Source: Candidatus Nitrosopumilus sp. (GTDB lineage: Archaea; Thermoproteota; Nitrososphaeria; Nitrososphaerales; Nitrosopumilaceae). From it: a stretch of 64,000 nt of DNA. The notes beneath the pieces are model-generated. The model was not told where the DNA came from and did no database searches. It worked only from the letters and a program-made list of their open reading frames with translations. Location: the NCBI RefSeq assembly GCF_029882185.1, contig NZ_JAOULD010000006.1, positions 1 through 64,000 on the forward strand, read 5' to 3'. Of this stretch, positions 1-8,511 are shown piece after piece (positions within the stretch are counted from its first letter, which is position 1; each line of letters opens with the position of its first letter). The position numbers and the translations under genes are program-made.

Positions 1-35
1 TTAACTTAATATAAGGAAATTCGAGACCGATCACA

Positions 36-782
36 TTGACATTTGATAAAGGATCATTAATTCTAGTTGATTATACTGCAAAAGTAAAAGATACTGAAGA
101 GATTTTTGATACCACTATTGAAGAAGATGCAAAAAAACATTCTATTCATGAACAAAATGTCAAATATCAACCAAAACTAGTTTCTATTGGAGAAGTTTCT
201 TATCCTGTTCTAAAAGGACTTGAAGAGGCCCTTGCAAAAACAGCAGTGGGAGATAAACTTACAGTAGAAGTAACACCAGACAAAGGTTTCGGTGAAAGAG
301 ATTCTGGAAAAGTTAGAATGATTCCTATTCGAAAATTAGGAGAAGATGCAGAAAAAGTAACAGTTGGTGATACAATTGAAGTTGATAACAAAAGAGGAAT
401 TATTCGTTTTATTGGTTCTGGCAGAGTTCAAGTTGACTATAATCACAGATATGCAGGAAAAACAATTTTGTTTGATGTTAATGTCATCAAATCACTTGAT
501 TCTCCAAATGATAAAATTGATGGAATTCTCAAAAATAGATTGCCTGTTGAGGATACAAAAATTGCATTTGACTTAAAGGATAAAGAAGTAAGCATTACAA
601 TTCCTGAAGAAATTTTACGTGCTGATGGACTACAAATAATGAAACATTTTATTCAGTTGGATATTTTCAAATTTGTTCCTACTTTAGAAAAAGTTAGTTT
701 TGTTGAAACACATATCAACAAACAAGCTCAAACAAAAAAACCTGAAACAAAAGAAAAAACTCCTGAACAAAAAACCGCTTAA
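36..782 (+). CDS. FKBP-type peptidyl-prolyl cis-trans isomerase (SlyD-like)
   Basis: Predicted cytoplasmic prolyl isomerase and folding helper of 248 aa. The N-terminal FKBP core has the strand LILVDYTAKV near residues 8-17 and an insert-in-flap region ending at RYAGKTILFDV, matching the HPLAGKTL signature of SlyD-type FKBPs. About 90 extra residues follow the FKBP fold (archaeal long form), then a Lys/Thr/Glu-rich tail. The start is TTG; no in-frame ATG precedes the fold. The 3' end overlaps the convergent G1P dehydrogenase gene by 4 bp. The family call is firm; the role of the C-terminal extension is unknown. Confidence 0.9.
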   Translation: MTFDKGSLILVDYTAKVKDTEEIFDTTIEEDAKKHSIHEQNVKYQPKLVSIGEVSYPVLKGLEEALAKTAVGDKLTVEVTPDKGFGERDSGKVRMIPIRKLGEDAEKVTVGDTIEVDNKRGIIRFIGSGRVQVDYNHRYAGKTILFDVNVIKSLDSPNDKIDGILKNRLPVEDTKIAFDLKDKEVSITIPEEILRADGLQIMKHFIQLDIFKFVPTLEKVSFVETHINKQAQTKKPETKEKTPEQKTA

Positions 783-1843
783 ATTACTTTAGTACTCTTT
801 GCAAGATTTTTAGCTCTTCTTTCTGTCATATCAATTTCTTTTAGAATTGTATATCTTTCTGGTCGTAAATCTTGTGCAATCATTAATGCATCCACTACTT
901 GTTCTGGAGTTACACCAATTTGTTTTGCAGTAGTTGGAGCGCCTACATCTTTTAATGTTTTAATGATCTCTTTCCAGTTTTGTCCTTGAAGTTTTGCAAT
1001 CATAATTGCACCCAATCCACATTTTTCACCGTGCAATCCTTTGCCTGGTGCAATTTTGTCTAATGCATGTGAAAAAAGATGTTCTGCACCTGAACATGGT
1101 CTGCTACTTCCTGCAATACATGATGCAACTCCTGCACTAATCAAAGCTTCAACTATTACTCTTGCATCTAAACCTTTCTTAGCATATTGACTAGATTGTT
1201 CCATAACAATTTCTGCACTCATAATTGCTAAATTAGCTGAATATCTTCCATAATATTCTCCTGTTTTATCTCGTCCTAGTTTCCAATCTTTAACAGCACT
1301 GATATTTGCTACTAAATCTCCACATCCGCTTGCAAGTAATCTTAATGGTGCTTTTTTGATGATGTCAATATCTACAAAAACACCTAATGGTGCAGATGCA
1401 ACAATTGAATGAGGTTTATCACTTTTTATAGAAACAAATGGACTAGCTATTCCGTCATGTGAAGCAGCTGTTGGTACACTAACAAATGGAATATCCAAAT
1501 TAAAAGCAACCATTTTTGCTGTATCTACAGAACGACCGCCACCTATTCCTGCAATAATATCACTATGATCTTTTTTTACATCCATCTGAATTTTTTTCAA
1601 ACTGCTGAATTGATTATCTTTTGATATATGCCAAACAAATTTGATTTTTTTATTTTCTAATGATTTTTCAATTTTTTGTCTGAGAATTTTTTTTACATGA
1701 ATTCCCGAAATTAACGATACTTTCTTAGGCTTGATTAAATCTTGTAGAAATCCTGCAAATTCATTAATGTTCTTTTCACCCACAACAATTTGTCTAGGTA
1801 ATTCCATTGTGTGTGAATCCATGCGATCTTGATTTTTTCTCAT
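779..1843 (-). CDS. egsA: sn-glycerol-1-phosphate dehydrogenase
   Basis: NAD(P)H-dependent enzyme that reduces dihydroxyacetone phosphate to sn-glycerol-1-phosphate, the backbone of archaeal ether lipids. The 354-aa length is normal. It shows the nucleotide-binding GIGGGRSVDTAK loop near residues 97-108, the ASHDGIASPF segment that includes a metal-ligand Asp, and the metal-binding His regions GAEHLFSHALD and LHGEKCGLG. In-frame Met codons at residues 8 and 13 are alternative starts; MELPRQIVVG at residue 13 looks like the family N-terminus. It is divergent from the proteasome gene and shares its short AT-rich promoter region. Confidence 0.95.
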   Translation of the reverse strand: MRKNQDRMDSHTMELPRQIVVGEKNINEFAGFLQDLIKPKKVSLISGIHVKKILRQKIEKSLENKKIKFVWHISKDNQFSSLKKIQMDVKKDHSDIIAGIGGGRSVDTAKMVAFNLDIPFVSVPTAASHDGIASPFVSIKSDKPHSIVASAPLGVFVDIDIIKKAPLRLLASGCGDLVANISAVKDWKLGRDKTGEYYGRYSANLAIMSAEIVMEQSSQYAKKGLDARVIVEALISAGVASCIAGSSRPCSGAEHLFSHALDKIAPGKGLHGEKCGLGAIMIAKLQGQNWKEIIKTLKDVGAPTTAKQIGVTPEQVVDALMIAQDLRPERYTILKEIDMTERRAKNLAKSTKVI

Positions 1844-1865
1844 TATTTATGATTTCAATGGATCA

Positions 1866-1882
1866 AAAAGTTATTTAAAAGG
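1866..1882. promoter_or_regulatory. Shared TATA-like region between egsA and psmB
   Basis: The segment reads ttatttaaaa on the plus strand and ttttaaataa on the minus strand. It lies about 30 bp from the egsA start and about 40 bp from the psmB start, so one AT-rich box could serve either gene. Inferred from spacing only. Confidence 0.4.
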
Positions 1883-1918
1883 GATAGATTCACTTCACAT
1901 TATCTTAGTAGGTGTATT

Positions 1919-2551
1919 TTGTCAAATAACGTTGAAGAAAAAATTTTGCATGGGACTACCACTGTAGGTATCAAGACTAAGGACGGTGTCGTATTATGTG
2001 CTGATATGAGAGCCAGTGCAGGCTATTTTATCGCTAATAACAATACCATGAAAATTCAACAAATTGATCAACATGCAGGACTAACATTGGCAGGCGGTGT
2101 TGCAGACGCACAAAATATTGTAGATATTTTACGTTATCATTCTAATCTTCACAGAGTTAAAAAACAAGGTTCCATCTCAATTCATTCACTAGCAAGACTT
2201 TGTTCATTAATTTTCCATCAAAATAGAGGATATCCCTTCATGGCAGATATCTTGCTTGGAGGATATGATGAAAATGGTCCTTCATTATTTAATGTCGATA
2301 TGTTTGGTTCAGTTGAAGAGAAATCATATGTTACAACTGGTAGCGGTTCTCCAGTAGCTTATGGTTTACTCGAAGAAGAATATAGAGAAGATCTTACTAT
2401 TGAAGAAGCAAAACAAGTAGCTCTACGAGCTGTTAAAGCCGCAATTGTTAGAAACATTGGTACAGGCGATGGAATCAACATCGCAATTATGGACAAAGAT
2501 GGTTTCCGTCTATTAACCGATGAACAAAAAAAAGCCGTCATCGAACTTTAG
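1919..2551 (+). CDS. psmB: Proteasome beta subunit
   Basis: Catalytic N-terminal nucleophile hydrolase of the 20S proteasome. A 12-residue propeptide ends in Gly and is followed by TTTVG, so Thr13 becomes Thr1 after self-cleavage. Counting from there, Asp17 (CADMRAS) and Lys33 (NTMK) sit at the canonical active-site positions. The GSGSPVAYGLLE segment is also typical. The start is TTG, with AGGTG four bases upstream. The next gene, aCPSF1, follows immediately and the two probably share a transcript, linking protein and RNA turnover. Confidence 0.96.
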   Translation: MSNNVEEKILHGTTTVGIKTKDGVVLCADMRASAGYFIANNNTMKIQQIDQHAGLTLAGGVADAQNIVDILRYHSNLHRVKKQGSISIHSLARLCSLIFHQNRGYPFMADILLGGYDENGPSLFNVDMFGSVEEKSYVTTGSGSPVAYGLLEEEYREDLTIEEAKQVALRAVKAAIVRNIGTGDGINIAIMDKDGFRLLTDEQKKAVIEL

Positions 2552-2558
2552 TGATTTA

Positions 2559-4499
2559 ATGCAAAGAAAACAACAATCAAAAGAATTACCTCCTACTAGC
2601 CAGAATATAATGGCCACCATACTGCAAAGTATACCTAAAGAAGCGAGTGTTACTAAGATAGAATATGAAGGACCAAGAATTGCTCTTTATACAAACTCTC
2701 CTAGATATCTGATGGAAAATAATGATACCATTTCAAATCTTGTAAATATAATTAAAAAAAGAATTGTTGTCAGAACTGATGAATCTATTAGAAAACCTGA
2801 AGATGAAGCTAGAAAAATCTTAGCAGATTGTGTTCCAAAAGAAGCAAAGCTAGAAGGAACTATTTTTGATACAGCAACTGGTGAAGTATCAGTTGAAGCA
2901 AAAAGACCTTGGCTATTACAAAGGAATGCTAAAGAATTCAATCATGCAGAAGTTACTGAGAAAATAGGCTGGAGATTACGTATCAGAAAATCTACCACCA
3001 TTCCTTCACGTACAATTCAAACAATTAATGCAACTCTAAAGCAAGCATCAATGGAAAGAAGCAAACAGCTTAAACAGGTAGGTGATGAAATTTTCAGATC
3101 TAGATTATCTCAAAGAACAGAGGTGTCACTTTATACTCTTGGTGGATTTGGCCAAGTAGGAAGATCCTCATTATTATTATCAACTCCTGAAAGTAAGATC
3201 CTAATTGATTGTGGAATTAACCCTGGTGCACGATCTCCTATGGATGCATTTCCAAGATTGGATTCTCTAAACATAACATTAGATGAACTTGATGCAATAG
3301 TTATTGGACATGCACACTTGGATCATACTGGATTCTTGCCAACACTTTGTAAATATGGGTATAAAGGACCAATATATTGTACTGAGCCAACACTTCCAAT
3401 GATGAATTTGATTCAGTTAGATGCAATCAAAGTAGCTTCTGCTCAGGGTAGAACTCCAATTTATTCAGAACGAGATGTAAAACAGATTATGAGACAAACA
3501 ATTACTTTACCATATGGAACTGTAACTGATATTTCTCCTGATATCAAACTTGTACTTGCAAATGCAGGTCATATATTAGGCTCAGCTTTATGCCACTTCC
3601 ATATTGGAAATGGTGATCATAATTTTGTTTATTCTGGTGATATTAAATTTGGAAAAAGTATTCTGTTTGAAGCTGCTAGTTGGAATTTCCCAAGAGTAGA
3701 AACATTATTGATCGAAAGTACATATGGTCTTAAAGAAGACATTCAACCAACTAGACAAGAAGTTGAATCTGCTTTCATTAATGCAGTAAACAACACTTTA
3801 GCAGATGGTGGCAAAGTTCTGATTCCAATTCCTGCTGTTGGACGTGCACAAGAAATCATGATGGTAATTGATCATTATATGAAATCTGGAGAAATGGTTG
3901 AAGCACCTGTATTTACAGAAGGGATGATCTCAGAAGCATCAGCAATACATGAATCATACCCAGAATATCTTGCAAGGGAATTAAAACAAAAGATTTTGGA
4001 AACTGATGATAATCCATTTGATTCAGAATATTTTACTAATATTGAACATGCCGATGCTAGGGAAGAACCTATAAGAGATAATTCTCCATGTATAATATTA
4101 GCAACATCTGGAATGCTTGAAGGTGGACCTGTTTTAGAATATTTCAAAAATATTGCACCTGATAAAAAGAACAAGGTTCTATTCGTTTCATATCAAGTAA
4201 ACGGAACTTTAGGACGAAGAGTTCTAGATGGCTCAAAACAAGCAACTATGTTAGGTAAAGAAGGTAAAGTTGAAGTTGTTTCAATAAACTGTGGCGTAGA
4301 AAAATTAGATGGTTTCAGTGGTCACAGTGATTATAATCAGTTAATGTCATTTGTACAAAGACTAAGACCAAAACTTCGTCGTGTATTAGTTAATCATGGA
4401 GAACGTAAAAAATCAGAAAATCTTGCTATGAACATTAGACGAATGTATAAAGTTCCTGCACACTATCCACAAGTTCAAGAAGCTATAAAATTATTTTAG
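2559..4499 (+). CDS. aCPSF1: KH-domain beta-CASP ribonuclease
   Basis: Archaeal CPSF73 homologue that cleaves RNA 3' ends and drives transcription termination. N-terminal KH domains cover roughly the first 180 residues. A metallo-beta-lactamase fold follows (LGGFGQVGRSS), with the HAHLDHTG zinc motif near residue 253, the beta-CASP region, and GFSGHSD and VNHGE near the end. I prefer the ATG at 2559, preceded by AGTGAT, giving 646 aa. An in-frame ATG at 2520 lies inside psmB without a Shine-Dalgarno site, and another ATG lies at 2610. The family identity is secure; the exact start is not. Confidence 0.93.
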   Translation: MQRKQQSKELPPTSQNIMATILQSIPKEASVTKIEYEGPRIALYTNSPRYLMENNDTISNLVNIIKKRIVVRTDESIRKPEDEARKILADCVPKEAKLEGTIFDTATGEVSVEAKRPWLLQRNAKEFNHAEVTEKIGWRLRIRKSTTIPSRTIQTINATLKQASMERSKQLKQVGDEIFRSRLSQRTEVSLYTLGGFGQVGRSSLLLSTPESKILIDCGINPGARSPMDAFPRLDSLNITLDELDAIVIGHAHLDHTGFLPTLCKYGYKGPIYCTEPTLPMMNLIQLDAIKVASAQGRTPIYSERDVKQIMRQTITLPYGTVTDISPDIKLVLANAGHILGSALCHFHIGNGDHNFVYSGDIKFGKSILFEAASWNFPRVETLLIESTYGLKEDIQPTRQEVESAFINAVNNTLADGGKVLIPIPAVGRAQEIMMVIDHYMKSGEMVEAPVFTEGMISEASAIHESYPEYLARELKQKILETDDNPFDSEYFTNIEHADAREEPIRDNSPCIILATSGMLEGGPVLEYFKNIAPDKKNKVLFVSYQVNGTLGRRVLDGSKQATMLGKEGKVEVVSINCGVEKLDGFSGHSDYNQLMSFVQRLRPKLRRVLVNHGERKKSENLAMNIRRMYKVPAHYPQVQEAIKLF

Positions 4500-4769
4500 A
4501 TCGTATTCTGGTTTCCAGATCTTTATACTAGATGGGGCAACAATAATTCTCTCTTCTCCCAATCTTGCAATTTCTGCATTAGCTGCTTTTGCAATAGAAT
4601 ACAATTCTTCTACTACTTTACGAAGTTGTTCCACATCTTTTTGTGCTAGTGGTGTAACTCTCAAAATCAAAATCATATCTTTTTTGATGTCTTCTTTAAT
4701 AGAATGAACATCGCTAATATCTCGAATCGTTATAGCCTTCAGATATGTTGGATTTTCTTGTTTTTGCAT
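4491..4769 (-). CDS. sepF: SepF-like cell division protein
   Basis: A 92-aa protein matching the archaeal SepF/DUF552 core: YLKAITIRDISDV at the start, DMILILRVTPL in the middle, and the conserved ARLGEERIIVAPSSIKIW end. In FtsZ-containing archaea SepF anchors FtsZ to the membrane. The usual N-terminal amphipathic helix is very short here (MQKQENPT), so direct membrane binding is doubtful. Thaumarchaea divide with Cdv/ESCRT proteins, so the role here is open. It overlaps the end of aCPSF1 by 9 bp, convergently. Confidence 0.75.
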   Translation of the reverse strand: MQKQENPTYLKAITIRDISDVHSIKEDIKKDMILILRVTPLAQKDVEQLRKVVEELYSIAKAANAEIARLGEERIIVAPSSIKIWKPEYDLK

Positions 4770-4842
4770 CCTTGTTGAAAATGAGATCTACTTCCTCAAA
4801 AACTCTTCCTTCATTTACGCTGATTTTTAAAAAATTTCACGC

Positions 4843-5856
4843 CTACATTCTAAATTTAATGTAAGATTGTTCTTTTGCACATTCTGAACTAATTTCTTGT
4901 ATTGAATCTCCATTTTTGACAGAAACAATACTATGTTCAGTTTCTGGTGCATCAGAATATCTTAGAGTTACAGCTGATGCAAATTGTATGTGGGATTTTG
5001 CATTCTTACCACGTAAAATTGAAACCGGTCCGACATAATCTCTAGCTTCAAGTAAAATATCTCCTGGCAAGGCTAATGCTTTTATCATTTCATTTTCATC
5101 TTTATTTCTTCCAACAACAAATTTTGTTTCTTCATCCAATCTGAAATGTCTTCCAATTTTTAGTAAATCTATTTCATTGATTGACGGGGTTTCAACATGA
5201 TCAAACAAATCTTTAGCTTTAATTCCAAATTGTGGTTCTGTTAACAAACAACCACCTCCTGCATTTGGAGGATTTTCAATTCCATATTCTTTAGCCATTT
5301 GCATTTGAGTCCTTCTTGTTCTACCTCTAATCATTCCAAGATTTTCTCTTTTAATCAAACCATCTTTTTCGGCATCAGTTGCTGGTAATAATCCTGCAGA
5401 TAATGGTCTAACAATTTTTCCTTTCAAATTTGATTCCTTTTCAATAAGATGTAATGCTGGTTCATGTTGACTCATTGGACGTTGTCCTAAAACTTCTCCT
5501 GAAATAATAAATTCTGCACCGATTTCTTCCATGTGTTTTTTTGCTGCATCAAACATCATTGTTCTACAGTCAACACATGGATTAAATCCTGCCCCAATTC
5601 CATGTTTTGGATGTTTTAACATCTCAATATACTCATCACCAAGATAAACTGTTTTTAAATTCACATTAAGATCATCAGCTCTTTCTCTAATTTCAAATCC
5701 ACATCCTCTTCCACAATCAAAATCACAAAAAGGAGTTTTAATTGCAACAGCTGAAACATCAAATCCTTGCTCTTGCATCATTCTTACTGCAAGTTGACTA
5801 TCTAGTCCTCCAGATAGTAATGCCACTACTTTTTTCTTTTCTTTTTCTTCAGCCAT
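4843..5856 (-). CDS. PP-loop tRNA thiouridylase-like protein
   Basis: A 337-aa predicted tRNA sulfur-transfer or thiolation enzyme. An N-terminal PP-loop ATP pyrophosphatase motif (LLSGGLDSQLA, residues 13-23) is followed by cysteine groups CDFDCGRGC and NPCVDC and a later GGGCLL, which could carry persulfide or a metal cluster. It resembles the catalytic part of ThiI/MnmA-type enzymes but lacks an N-terminal THUMP domain. The C-terminal 100 residues (FVVGRNKDENEM onward) look like a small RNA-binding module of the NFACT-R type. The substrate nucleoside cannot be read from sequence. Confidence 0.7.
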   Translation of the reverse strand: MAEEKEKKKVVALLSGGLDSQLAVRMMQEQGFDVSAVAIKTPFCDFDCGRGCGFEIRERADDLNVNLKTVYLGDEYIEMLKHPKHGIGAGFNPCVDCRTMMFDAAKKHMEEIGAEFIISGEVLGQRPMSQHEPALHLIEKESNLKGKIVRPLSAGLLPATDAEKDGLIKRENLGMIRGRTRRTQMQMAKEYGIENPPNAGGGCLLTEPQFGIKAKDLFDHVETPSINEIDLLKIGRHFRLDEETKFVVGRNKDENEMIKALALPGDILLEARDYVGPVSILRGKNAKSHIQFASAVTLRYSDAPETEHSIVSVKNGDSIQEISSECAKEQSYIKFRM

Positions 5857-5927
5857 TGCGATCTAATTCAATTTTCCATATACAAACTTTACATCATACA
5901 TAAATTGAGAATTGTAGATATTTCTTT

Positions 5928-6992
5928 ATGAAGCAACGCAGAAAGAATCTTCTAAAATATGCTAAAAAAATTGATTGTGATACACTGGTTACATTTGAGC
6001 CTGAAAACCTGTTTTATATGACTGGATTTTGGGGTGAGGCAATTGGATTACTTGAAAAAAATGGAAAAACTACCATCATTGCTCCTGAACTAGAAGTTGA
6101 AAGAGCAAAAGAAGAATCTGAAGACTGTGATGTGATTACTGCTGAACGTGGTGAAGGTTTGATTTCATATTTGATTAAAAAAATTAAGAAAAATCAAGTA
6201 TGTACAGATTGCCAAAATTATTCTACCATGATGTCTCTAAAAAAATCAGTTCCAACAATAAAATCCTCTACTGAACCATTTTACAATTCACGTATCATAA
6301 AAGATGAAAAAGAAATACAAATTCTCAAAAAAGGATCAAAGATCATAGATGAAATGTTCCAAATCTGTTCAAAGAAGATGAAAGTAGGCCAAAAAGAATC
6401 TGAATTACAAACAATTCTCATGACATATGCAATGGAACAGGGAATGTTTGATACTGGATACAAATCTACACTTAACCCGCTAATAGTTGCTGGAGGTCCA
6501 AACGGTGCTCTTCCACATGCACAAGTAACTAGTAGAAAATTTAAAAAAGGTGATCTTGTAGTTACTGATCTTACATTAAGATACAAAGGATATGTTTCTG
6601 ATGCAACAAGAACTTTTGCAATTGGAAAAATTTCCTCAGATGCAAATGAGGCATATGAAATTGTAAAAGAATCCCAAAGACTTGGACTAAAAGCTGTCAA
6701 ACCAAATGTTGATTGTAAAGATGTAGATTCTGCATGTAGACAATACATTGAAGATCAAAATTATGGTAAATATTTTATACATTCAACAGGTCATGGAATT
6801 GGTTTAGAAGTACATGAATTACCAACAGTTTCTTACAGAAGTAATACAAAATTAAAAGAAAACATGGCAATTACTGTAGAACCAGGAATCTATATTCAAA
6901 ATAAATTTGGAATTAGGATTGAGGATTCACTCATTGTAAAAGAGCAACCAATTATAATGCACAAATTTACCAAAGATTTAGTCACAGTTTAA
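5928..6992 (+). CDS. pepQ: Xaa-Pro aminopeptidase (M24 family)
   Basis: Cytoplasmic metallopeptidase that removes residues next to proline. The pita-bread domain has all five metal ligands: Asp in VVTDLTLRYKG, Asp in GYVSDATRTF, His in STGHGIGLEVHE, Glu in TVEPGIYI and Glu in GIRIEDSL. The first 120 residues form a creatinase-like N-terminal domain. The 354-aa length is typical. A TATA-like catacataaatt lies about 27 bp before the ATG, which suggests a leaderless transcript. Aminopeptidase P versus prolidase cannot be decided here. Confidence 0.9.
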   Translation: MKQRRKNLLKYAKKIDCDTLVTFEPENLFYMTGFWGEAIGLLEKNGKTTIIAPELEVERAKEESEDCDVITAERGEGLISYLIKKIKKNQVCTDCQNYSTMMSLKKSVPTIKSSTEPFYNSRIIKDEKEIQILKKGSKIIDEMFQICSKKMKVGQKESELQTILMTYAMEQGMFDTGYKSTLNPLIVAGGPNGALPHAQVTSRKFKKGDLVVTDLTLRYKGYVSDATRTFAIGKISSDANEAYEIVKESQRLGLKAVKPNVDCKDVDSACRQYIEDQNYGKYFIHSTGHGIGLEVHELPTVSYRSNTKLKENMAITVEPGIYIQNKFGIRIEDSLIVKEQPIIMHKFTKDLVTV

Positions 6993-6994
6993 GG

Positions 6995-7480
6995 CTAATC
7001 GTAATAGTTTACTAAATCAATAATGTGTTTTGCTTCTGAATTATTTGATGTAATTTCTTCTGAACTTGCATTAACATTCCAATCATAATTTATTTCTCCC
7101 TTATGAGATTTAAAATTAAAAATTATTTTATATTCTTCAGAGTTTAGCTTTGTTACAGTTAGATCTAATATAGTTTTTTTATGATCAAAAATTTTCTCAT
7201 CAGGATATTCTTCATTAATTTTATTCTCTAATGCCTCAAAGACAGTTAGTCCATCATTATTTGGACCATTATATTTCATCAAAATATCTACAATCTGTTG
7301 CTCTTCAGCTGAAAATTCTGGCAAACTTTTTTCCAAAGTTCCTTTTGTCATTTCAGGTATTACAAAAACTACCAACATTGCGATCAAAGCAAGGTAAATT
7401 GGAGCTCTCTTTTTGAGAAATGATTTGAAATCATTCTTTTTTGGTTTGCTCTCTTCTTTCTTTTTCTTGTCTTTTGCCAT
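6995..7480 (-). CDS. Hypothetical single-pass membrane protein
   Basis: A 161-aa protein with no family I recognise. A very basic N-terminus (MAKDKKKKEESKPKK) is followed by a transmembrane helix around residues 30-46 (IYLALIAMLVVFVIPEM), and the remaining 110 residues should be extracytoplasmic. The outer part has a mixed alpha/beta pattern and an NYDWNVN motif. It is the last gene of the minus-strand run that begins with the CoA biosynthesis genes, 12 bp after the methyltransferase. A link to CoA is not implied by its sequence. Confidence 0.7.
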   Translation of the reverse strand: MAKDKKKKEESKPKKNDFKSFLKKRAPIYLALIAMLVVFVIPEMTKGTLEKSLPEFSAEEQQIVDILMKYNGPNNDGLTVFEALENKINEEYPDEKIFDHKKTILDLTVTKLNSEEYKIIFNFKSHKGEINYDWNVNASSEEITSNNSEAKHIIDLVNYYD

Positions 7481-7492
7481 TTCTCTTAATTT

Positions 7493-8335
7493 TCAGTATT
7501 TTGCAGTTAAAATTAAAACTTCCCAAGGAAATATGATTGTTCCATCTCTTTTTGTGTATGGTTTTGTGTTATGCCTTACCATATCTCTGAGTTCTTTTCT
7601 CTGAGACTTTTCTAATTTGTCCAGTTTTTCTTTTACTGGCATTGCAATATATCTCAAATAATTTTTCCAATATTGCTCAAATGTACCAGAACTGTAGGGA
7701 AAATCATAATCATTTACTTTGATTTTTAAAAACCCTGCTTTTTTTATCTCATCTTTGAGTTGTTTTTTTGTTCCAAATCTATCAAAATCTGGAGTACCTG
7801 GAGGTACATAATCTGGAATAAACTGAGTTACTGCCTCAAAAATACAATCGAAATATGGCACTCTATTAGGATGCCCATGAACTGAAATGCCTAATTTTCC
7901 ATCTTTTTTGAGGCTATTTTTCATGTTTTTTAGAGCCTTTTGAGAATTTGGAAAAAAAAACAGTGCGTATTGACATGTTATAATATCAAATTTTTCTTTG
8001 AATGAAAAATTTTCTGCATCAGCATTCACAAACAAGAGATTTTGAGATTTTTCATTCCATTTTTTTGCAATCTTTATTGCACTAGTTGATGTATCTGCAC
8101 CAATAACATACCCTGCTTTTCCTACCTTTTGTTTTAATAACTTAGTAACAACACCTGTTCCACTTGCAACATCCAAAACGTGATCACCTTTTTTGATTTC
8201 AAGTAATGAAACTAGTTTTTTTGTACTTTGAAATGGACCTTTACTAGCTGTAGCCCATCTTTTATGATATCGTGGAGCAACCTCATTCCAAATTTTCATA
8301 TTTCGTTTTTTGTATTCAGATGATTTTGTTCTCAA
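7493..8335 (-). CDS. Class I SAM-dependent methyltransferase
   Basis: A 280-aa Rossmann-fold methyltransferase similar to the UbiE/Methyltransf_11 group. Motif I is VLDVASGTGVVTKLL near residues 53-67, an acidic residue follows in VIGADTS, and the post-motif segment is FDIITCQYALFFF. The TTG start overlaps the stop of the upstream 59-aa gene (TTGA), so translation is probably coupled. The substrate cannot be told. It lies downstream of coaBC in the same minus-strand unit. Confidence 0.85.
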   Translation of the reverse strand: MRTKSSEYKKRNMKIWNEVAPRYHKRWATASKGPFQSTKKLVSLLEIKKGDHVLDVASGTGVVTKLLKQKVGKAGYVIGADTSTSAIKIAKKWNEKSQNLLFVNADAENFSFKEKFDIITCQYALFFFPNSQKALKNMKNSLKKDGKLGISVHGHPNRVPYFDCIFEAVTQFIPDYVPPGTPDFDRFGTKKQLKDEIKKAGFLKIKVNDYDFPYSSGTFEQYWKNYLRYIAMPVKEKLDKLEKSQRKELRDMVRHNTKPYTKRDGTIIFPWEVLILTAKY

Positions 8336-8511
8336 TCTTCTCTAAATTCCTTTAAATCTGATTTTAATGTTCTTCCGGTCTCATGATAATATCTATGTTC
8401 TATCTCTTTGAGTTTTTCAGATAGTTTGATACTATCTGTATTTTTCTTTTTTTGTTTGATGATAGTCTCTTTGTATTGTGAAATTAATTTTCTAATATCA
8501 GAATTTTTCAT
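8332..8511 (-). CDS. Small charged protein between coaBC and a methyltransferase
   Basis: An unrecognised 59-aa ORF. It begins MKNSDIRKLISQYKE and ends LKSDLKEFRED; it is rich in Lys/Glu and predicted helical, possibly a coiled coil. The ATG overlaps the coaBC stop (ATGA) and its TGA stop overlaps the TTG start of the methyltransferase gene. Such overlaps on both sides strongly suggest that it is translated. Function unknown; it could be a small partner of either neighbour. Confidence 0.7.
   Translation of the reverse strand: MKNSDIRKLISQYKETIIKQKKKNTDSIKLSEKLKEIEHRYYHETGRTLKSDLKEFRED

Noticed and set aside
6281-6748. Long open frame antisense to the M24 peptidase
   Set aside because: All catalytic motifs are on the plus strand; this frame has no recognisable features.
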